Shown here piece by piece: positions 59,824 to 64,000 of a DNA stretch of 64,000 nucleotides (position 1 is its first letter; every line of letters begins with the position of its first letter). Below the pieces are notes generated by a model. That model made no database searches and had not been told where the DNA came from. It was given only the letters and a program-made list of their open reading frames with translations. The DNA comes from an uncultured Luteimonas sp. (GTDB lineage: Bacteria; Pseudomonadota; Gammaproteobacteria; Xanthomonadales; Xanthomonadaceae). The position numbers and the translations under genes were made by a program. The stretch is from the NCBI GenBank assembly GCA_938008415.1, contig CALLKI010000078.1:10213-74212 (forward strand), written 5' to 3'.

Positions 59824-60717
59824 TCACGCGGCCCGGCGCTGCAGGCGCAGGCGCTGGAAGTAAACGTCCTCCAGGTCGGGGGCGATGCGCTCGAAGCCCT
59901 CTTCCGGGCGGTCCTGGCTGAACACGTGGATCACCGGCTGGCCGGCGACCAGGCGGGTCGAGAGCACGGTGAATTCCGCCTCGTAACGCGGCAGCGATTC
60001 CTTGGTCACCTGCCTGCGCCAGACCTGCCCGTCGAGCGCGGCGATGGCGTCCGCGGGCCGCCCGGCCAGCAGCACCTGGCCACGGTTCATGATCGCCATC
60101 GCCGGGCACAGGTCGGTCACGTCCTCGACGATGTGCGTGGACAGGATCACCGCCACGTCCTCGCCGATGTCGGCCAGCAGGTTGAGGAACCGGTTGCGCT
60201 CCTCCGGGTCGAGGCCGGCAGTGGGCTCGTCCACGATCACCAGACGCGGGTTGCCCAGCAGCGCCTGGGCGATGCCGAAGCGCTGGCGCATGCCGCCCGA
60301 GAAGCCACCGAGCTTGCGCTTGCGCACTTCCCACAGGTTGACCTGGCGCAGCAGGCCCTCGACCACCTCGCGTCGTTCCCGGCGCCGGGTCAGGCCCTTC
60401 AGCACGGCGAAGTGGTCCAGCAGCTCCTCCGCGCTGACCTTGGGATAGACGCCGAAGTCCTGCGGCAGGTAGCCCAGCTGCCGGCGCACGGCCTCCTTCT
60501 CCCGCAGCACGTCGATGGTGCCGCCGTCGGCGCCCTCGAGGGTCACGCTGCCGCCGTCGGCCTCCTGCAGCGTGGCCAGGGTGCGCATCAGCGACGACTT
60601 GCCGGCGCCGTTGGGCCCAAGCAGGCCGAACACCCCCTTCGGGATGTCGAGGTTGACGTGGTTGAGCGCCTGCACGCCATTGGCGTAGGTCTTGCACAGG
60701 TCACGGATCGTGAGCAT
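59824..60717 (-). CDS. ABC transporter ATP-binding protein
   Basis: A 297-residue ATPase partner of the permease-peptidase encoded 10 bases downstream. Walker A is GPNGAGKSS (about residues 35-43), Q-loop YLPQDFG, signature FSGGMRQR, Walker B LVIVDEPTAGLDP, and the switch His in ILSTHIVED, all intact, so it should hydrolyse ATP. The ATG at 60717 gives MLTIRDLCKTYANG; GGGAGAAAG precedes it. A C-terminal extension of about 65 residues follows the core. Confidence 0.94.
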   Translation of the reverse strand: MLTIRDLCKTYANGVQALNHVNLDIPKGVFGLLGPNGAGKSSLMRTLATLQEADGGSVTLEGADGGTIDVLREKEAVRRQLGYLPQDFGVYPKVSAEELLDHFAVLKGLTRRRERREVVEGLLRQVNLWEVRKRKLGGFSGGMRQRFGIAQALLGNPRLVIVDEPTAGLDPEERNRFLNLLADIGEDVAVILSTHIVEDVTDLCPAMAIMNRGQVLLAGRPADAIAALDGQVWRRQVTKESLPRYEAEFTVLSTRLVAGQPVIHVFSQDRPEEGFERIAPDLEDVYFQRLRLQRRAA

Positions 60718-60836
60718 TCGTTTCTTTCTCCCGTGGTGTCGCACAGCCCCACGACGTGGGATGGATGCCAACTGTGACGGTCCGGGCGGATCCCATGCGG
60801 CTGGCCGGGGTGCCGCAAGTCATCCCCGGCGTGCGC

Positions 60837-62210
60837 TCAGGCCTCCAGCACCATCCCCGGCCGGGTCAGCACGGATTCCACGCCGAAGCGCCTGCGGATC
60901 TCCGCCGCGAGCGGCTCGCGCGCGCGGTCCTCGCCGTGCACCAGCGCCAGCGGCGGCCGGCCCCGGAAATGGCCGTACCAGTCCAGCAGCCCGTCGCGGC
61001 CGGCATGCGCGGACAGGCCCCCGACCGTATGGATGCGGGCGTTGACCCGGTAGTCCTCGCCATGGATGCGGACCGAGGTGGCCCCATCGACCAGGCGACG
61101 GCCGAGCGTGCCTTCCGACTGGTAGCCGACGAACACGATGTGCGTGCTGCTGCGCCCGATGGCGTGCCGGAAGTGGTGCAGGATGCGGCCTCCGTTGGCC
61201 ATCCCGCTGCCTGCGATGACGATGGCCCCGTTCTCGATGCGGTTGATTGCCATCGATTCCCCGGTCGTCTCGGTGATGTGCAGGTTCGGCAACTGGAACG
61301 GGTTCGGCTTCCGTTCCCACAGCGCGCGCGCCTCCTCGTCGAACAGCCCGTGGTTGCGGCGGTACACGTCGACCACGCTCGCCGCCATCGGGCTGTCGAG
61401 GAAGATGCGCCAGCGCGAGAGCTTCCACTCGTCCCAGTACTTCGCGAACCAGTAGAGCAGTTCCTGCGTGCGCCCGACCGCGAATGCCGGGATCAGCACC
61501 TTGCCACGCTCCCGCCAGGCCTGGTCGAGGATCGTGTCGAACTCGCGCACGGTATCGAGGCGGTCCCGGTGGTTGCGGTCGCCATAGGTGGATTCCATCA
61601 GCACCAGGTCGGCCTCGTGCACGGGCTCGGGGTCGCGCAGGATGGGCGTGCCGTGCGGGCCGAGGTCGCCGGAGTACACCAGCTTGCGCCCGTCCGCCCA
61701 CAGCTCGACGATGGACGAGCCGAGGATGTGGCCGGCGTCGCGGAAGGCGATCTCCACGCCGGGCAGGACCTGCGTGCGCGCGCCGTACGGCAGCGGCCGC
61801 AGCAGCGGGATGACATCGCGCACGTCCTCGCGGGTGAACAGCGGCATGGCCTCCGGCTGCCCGGGCTTCCGCCTGCGGTTCTCGCGTTCGGCGTCATGCT
61901 CGGCCAGCGAGGCGGCGTCCAGCAGCATCACCGGCAGCAGCTCGGCGCCTGCGCGCTGGATGAACACCGGCCCGCGGAAGCCCTGCCAGACCAGGCGCGG
62001 GATGCGCCCGATGTGGTCGAGGTGGGCGTGGCTCACCACCAGCGCGTCGATCCCGGCGGGATCGAACGGGAACGGCTCGAAGTTGCGCAGTTCGGTCTCG
62101 CGCCCGCCCTGGATCATCCCGCAGTCCAGCAGGATCCTCCGCCCCGCGGCCTCGACCAGGTGCATCGAGCCGGTGACCTCCCCCGCCGCCCCATGGAAAT
62201 GCACGCGCAT
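60837..62210 (-). CDS. MBL-fold/beta-CASP ribonuclease-like hydrolase
   Basis: A 457-residue metallo-beta-lactamase-fold protein. The zinc signature SHAHLDHIGR begins at Ser60 (His61, His63, Asp65, His66); FRDAGHILGSSIVEL and YSGDLGPHGTPIL supply further ligands, DLVLMESTYGDR follows, and the beta-CASP domain and RMMBL C-terminus (VGGLSAHAGRDGLLDWYG) are present. This is the CPSF73/RNase J-related bacterial group, so RNA or DNA cleavage is the likely activity. ATG 62210 has GGGAGG upstream. Frames running further upstream are antisense to the M13 gene. Confidence 0.9.
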   Translation of the reverse strand: MRVHFHGAAGEVTGSMHLVEAAGRRILLDCGMIQGGRETELRNFEPFPFDPAGIDALVVSHAHLDHIGRIPRLVWQGFRGPVFIQRAGAELLPVMLLDAASLAEHDAERENRRRKPGQPEAMPLFTREDVRDVIPLLRPLPYGARTQVLPGVEIAFRDAGHILGSSIVELWADGRKLVYSGDLGPHGTPILRDPEPVHEADLVLMESTYGDRNHRDRLDTVREFDTILDQAWRERGKVLIPAFAVGRTQELLYWFAKYWDEWKLSRWRIFLDSPMAASVVDVYRRNHGLFDEEARALWERKPNPFQLPNLHITETTGESMAINRIENGAIVIAGSGMANGGRILHHFRHAIGRSSTHIVFVGYQSEGTLGRRLVDGATSVRIHGEDYRVNARIHTVGGLSAHAGRDGLLDWYGHFRGRPPLALVHGEDRAREPLAAEIRRRFGVESVLTRPGMVLEA

Positions 62211-62314
62211 GACCGACCTCCCGGGATCCTGGCGGCATTCTGGCACGCCGGGGCCGGCCGGGCGGGAGGGGTCCGGCATGACCTCCAGCATTCCCCCGGC
62301 CGGGGCCGCGGGCG

Positions 62315-62320
62315 TAGAGT
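62315..62320 (+). promoter_or_regulatory. -10-like box of M13 peptidase gene
   Basis: TAGAGT (4 of 6) lies 46 bases before the chosen GTG start in the divergent gap with the MBL gene. No -35 hexamer stands out. Confidence 0.35.
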
Positions 62321-62366
62321 GCGGCCACCGCGCGGCCTTCCGTCGCCGCTTCACATGGAGTCTTTC

Positions 62367-64000
62367 GTGAAAACCCTTCCCAGAATCCTGCTGCTGTCCG
62401 CCGCCGTCTCCCTCGCCCTGACGGCCTGCAACCGCGAAGCCGGCGAGGCCGGGACCGGCGCGCCGAAGGCGCTGAGCCTCGACGAGAGCCGCCTGCCCCC
62501 GGTCAACCGTTTCCGGGTCGAGGACCTCGACACCACGAAGGACGCCTGCAACGACTTCGGCGGCTACGCCAACGCGAAGTTCCTCGCCGTCAACCCGGTG
62601 CCCGCCGACCGCACCAGCTGGGGCGCCTTCGAGATGCTCGACGAGCGTTCCACCGCGGTCCAGCAGCAGCTGGCCGAGCAGGCCGCCGCCGACGCTGCCG
62701 CCACCGGCGTGGAGAAGATCATCGGCGACTTCTGGGCGACCGGCATGGACGAGGCGAAGATCAACGCCCAGGGCATCGCGCCGCTGGCCGACACGCTGGC
62801 CTCGATCGACGCCATCTCCGACACCGCCGGCCTCGCAGCCTGGCTGCGCGAGACCGCGGCCAGGGGCCAGGGCTTCCTGCTCGGCATCGGCTCGATGCCG
62901 GACTTCCAGAACCCGTCGATCAACATCGCCGTCACTGCCCAGAGCGGCTTCGGCCTGCCCGACACCCCGTACTACACCGATCCCGCCAAGCAGGACATCC
63001 GCGACGCCTACGTCGCGCACGTCGCGAAGGTGCTCGAGCTGTCCGGGGTTCCCGCCGGGGCGGCGGCCGAGCAGGCGAAGCAGGTGCTGGCGTTCGAGAC
63101 GCGGCTGGCGAAGGTGTCGAAGTCGCGCGCCGAGTTCTCGCGCGACGTGTCGCTGTACTACAACCCGATGAGCGTGGAGGAGGCCGACGCGCTCACCCCG
63201 AACTTCTCCTGGACGGAGTTCTTCGCCGCCCAGGGCATCCCGAAGCCCGAGGTCTTCTCGGTCTCGGTCCCCGACTTCTTCCGCGAGGTCAACCGCATGT
63301 TCGAGGACGTCCCGCTCGAGCAGTGGAAGGCCTACCTGCGCTTCCACGTGGTCGACGGCGCCTCGCCCTACCTGTCCGACGACTTCGCGCGGCAGCACTA
63401 CGAGTTCCACAACCGCACCCTCGCCGGCCAGAAGGAGATGAAGCCGCGCTGGAAGCGGGTGCTCGGCACCATCAACCGCCAGGTCGGCGAGGCCATGGGC
63501 CAGCTGTACGTGCAGGTGGCGTTCCCGCCCGAGTCGAAGCAGAAGATGGAGGCCCTCGTCGCCAACCTGGGCGAGGCGCTGAAGGCACGCATCGAGAACC
63601 TCGAGTGGATGAGCGACGAGACCAAGACCCGCGCGCTCGAGAAGCTGGCCACGTTCGAACCGCGCATCGGCTACCCGGACAAGTGGCGCGACTGGACCGG
63701 CCTGGCCACCGGCCGCGACAGCTACCTCGGCAACGTGCTGGCGGCGATGGAGTTCAACTACAAGTGGGACATCTCCAAGATCGGCCAGCCGGTTGACCGC
63801 AGCGAGTGGGGCATGCACCCGCAGACGGTGAACGCCTCCTACAACCCGCTCACCAACCAGCTGACGTTCCCGGCCGCGATCCTGCAGCCGCCGTTCTTCG
63901 ACCCCGACGCCACCGACGAGATCAACTACGGCGGCATCGGCGCGGTGATCGGCCACGAGATGACCCACGGCTACGACGACCAGGGCAGCCGCTTCGGGCC
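62367..64000 (+). CDS. M13-family (PepO/neprilysin) metallopeptidase lipoprotein, 5' part
   Basis: The gene runs off the right edge with 544 codons visible. The product begins with a lipoprotein signal MKTLPRILLLSAAVSLALTAC (lipobox Cys21), so it is anchored in an envelope membrane. The N-terminal helical M13_N domain contains DACNDFGGYANAKF and YVQVAFPPESKQKMEALVANL, and the zinc motif GHEMTHGYDDQGSRFG lies at the very end. I chose GTG at 62367 because GGAG lies six bases upstream and the signal peptide starts cleanly; ATG at 62355 is possible. Family members degrade extracytoplasmic peptides. Confidence 0.92.
   Translation, partial: MKTLPRILLLSAAVSLALTACNREAGEAGTGAPKALSLDESRLPPVNRFRVEDLDTTKDACNDFGGYANAKFLAVNPVPADRTSWGAFEMLDERSTAVQQQLAEQAAADAAATGVEKIIGDFWATGMDEAKINAQGIAPLADTLASIDAISDTAGLAAWLRETAARGQGFLLGIGSMPDFQNPSINIAVTAQSGFGLPDTPYYTDPAKQDIRDAYVAHVAKVLELSGVPAGAAAEQAKQVLAFETRLAKVSKSRAEFSRDVSLYYNPMSVEEADALTPNFSWTEFFAAQGIPKPEVFSVSVPDFFREVNRMFEDVPLEQWKAYLRFHVVDGASPYLSDDFARQHYEFHNRTLAGQKEMKPRWKRVLGTINRQVGEAMGQLYVQVAFPPESKQKMEALVANLGEALKARIENLEWMSDETKTRALEKLATFEPRIGYPDKWRDWTGLATGRDSYLGNVLAAMEFNYKWDISKIGQPVDRSEWGMHPQTVNASYNPLTNQLTFPAAILQPPFFDPDATDEINYGGIGAVIGHEMTHGYDDQGSRFG

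Noticed and set aside
56028..59921. A 1297-codon + strand frame antisense to the permease-M1 fusion
   Set aside because: Shadow frame of the fused minus-strand gene; Gln/His/Arg-rich with no motif.
62211..63968. Extension of the MBL nuclease frame upstream of 62210
   Set aside because: The stretch is antisense to the M13 gene and the Met at 62210 has a good ribosome site and the family N-terminus.

Overview
The window is a chromosomal segment of a high-GC gammaproteobacterium. Gene order and recognisable protein wording (PyrH, frr, PmbA, DarP, BamA and others) place it in the Xanthomonadales, most likely a Lysobacteraceae member of the Luteimonas/Lysobacter type; this is an inference from remembered family sequences, not from a search. 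Coding density is very high, third codon positions are overwhelmingly G or C, and I see no rRNA or tRNA gene, no CRISPR array, no insertion sequence or prophage. Ten neighbouring gene pairs overlap at stop/start, nine of them by 1-4 bases and one by 14.

Region 1 (1-21036, all + strand) is the classic translation, isoprenoid and envelope cluster: rpsB (3' end)-tsf-pyrH-frr-uppS-cdsA-dxr-rseP-bamA-lpxD-fabZ-lpxA-lpxB-rnhB-dnaE-accA-tilS-xseB-ispA. It makes ribosome factors, UMP, undecaprenyl-PP, CDP-diacylglycerol, lipid A precursors, the outer-membrane assembly protein BamA, the replicative polymerase, malonyl-CoA and farnesyl-PP. No skp/ompH lies between bamA and lpxD, and no dxs follows ispA.

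Region 2 (21067-33566) holds two tandem DUF4870 membrane-protein genes, then the two halves of the TldD/PmbA protease separated by the oppositely oriented ribosome-biogenesis gene darP, then a minus-strand maf-rng-yhdP-tldD cluster, a SIMPL-domain secreted protein, a 53-codon small ORF and a TonB-like protein. Region 3 (33623-39631, minus strand) is the conserved leuS-lptE-holA-nadD-rsfS-rlmH block.

Region 4 (39741-64000) is more accessory: a secreted amidohydrolase overlapping a SemiSWEET sugar-transporter gene, a DUF998 membrane protein, a CnoX-like thioredoxin-TPR protein, a DUF4442 thioesterase, a membrane Ser/Thr kinase fused to a reduced SUMF1 domain, DUF502 and a queuosine-precursor transporter, a DUF885 lipoprotein, RhlE helicase, a LysM-FecR protein coupled to a CHASE2-GGDEF diguanylate cyclase, DoxX, a Kef-type antiporter, an ABC transporter whose permease is fused to an M1 peptidase, an MBL/beta-CASP nuclease and the 5' part of an M13 peptidase lipoprotein.

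The most interesting signals are the LysM-FecR / CHASE2-GGDEF pair (candidate envelope-to-c-di-GMP sensor), a repeated TANNNT box exactly six bases before the ATG of four genes (candidate leaderless promoters), the ABC permease-M1 peptidase and kinase-SUMF1 fusions, a cysteine-flanked proline-rich insertion at BamA loop 6, and an unusual AT-rich rare-codon patch inside rseP.
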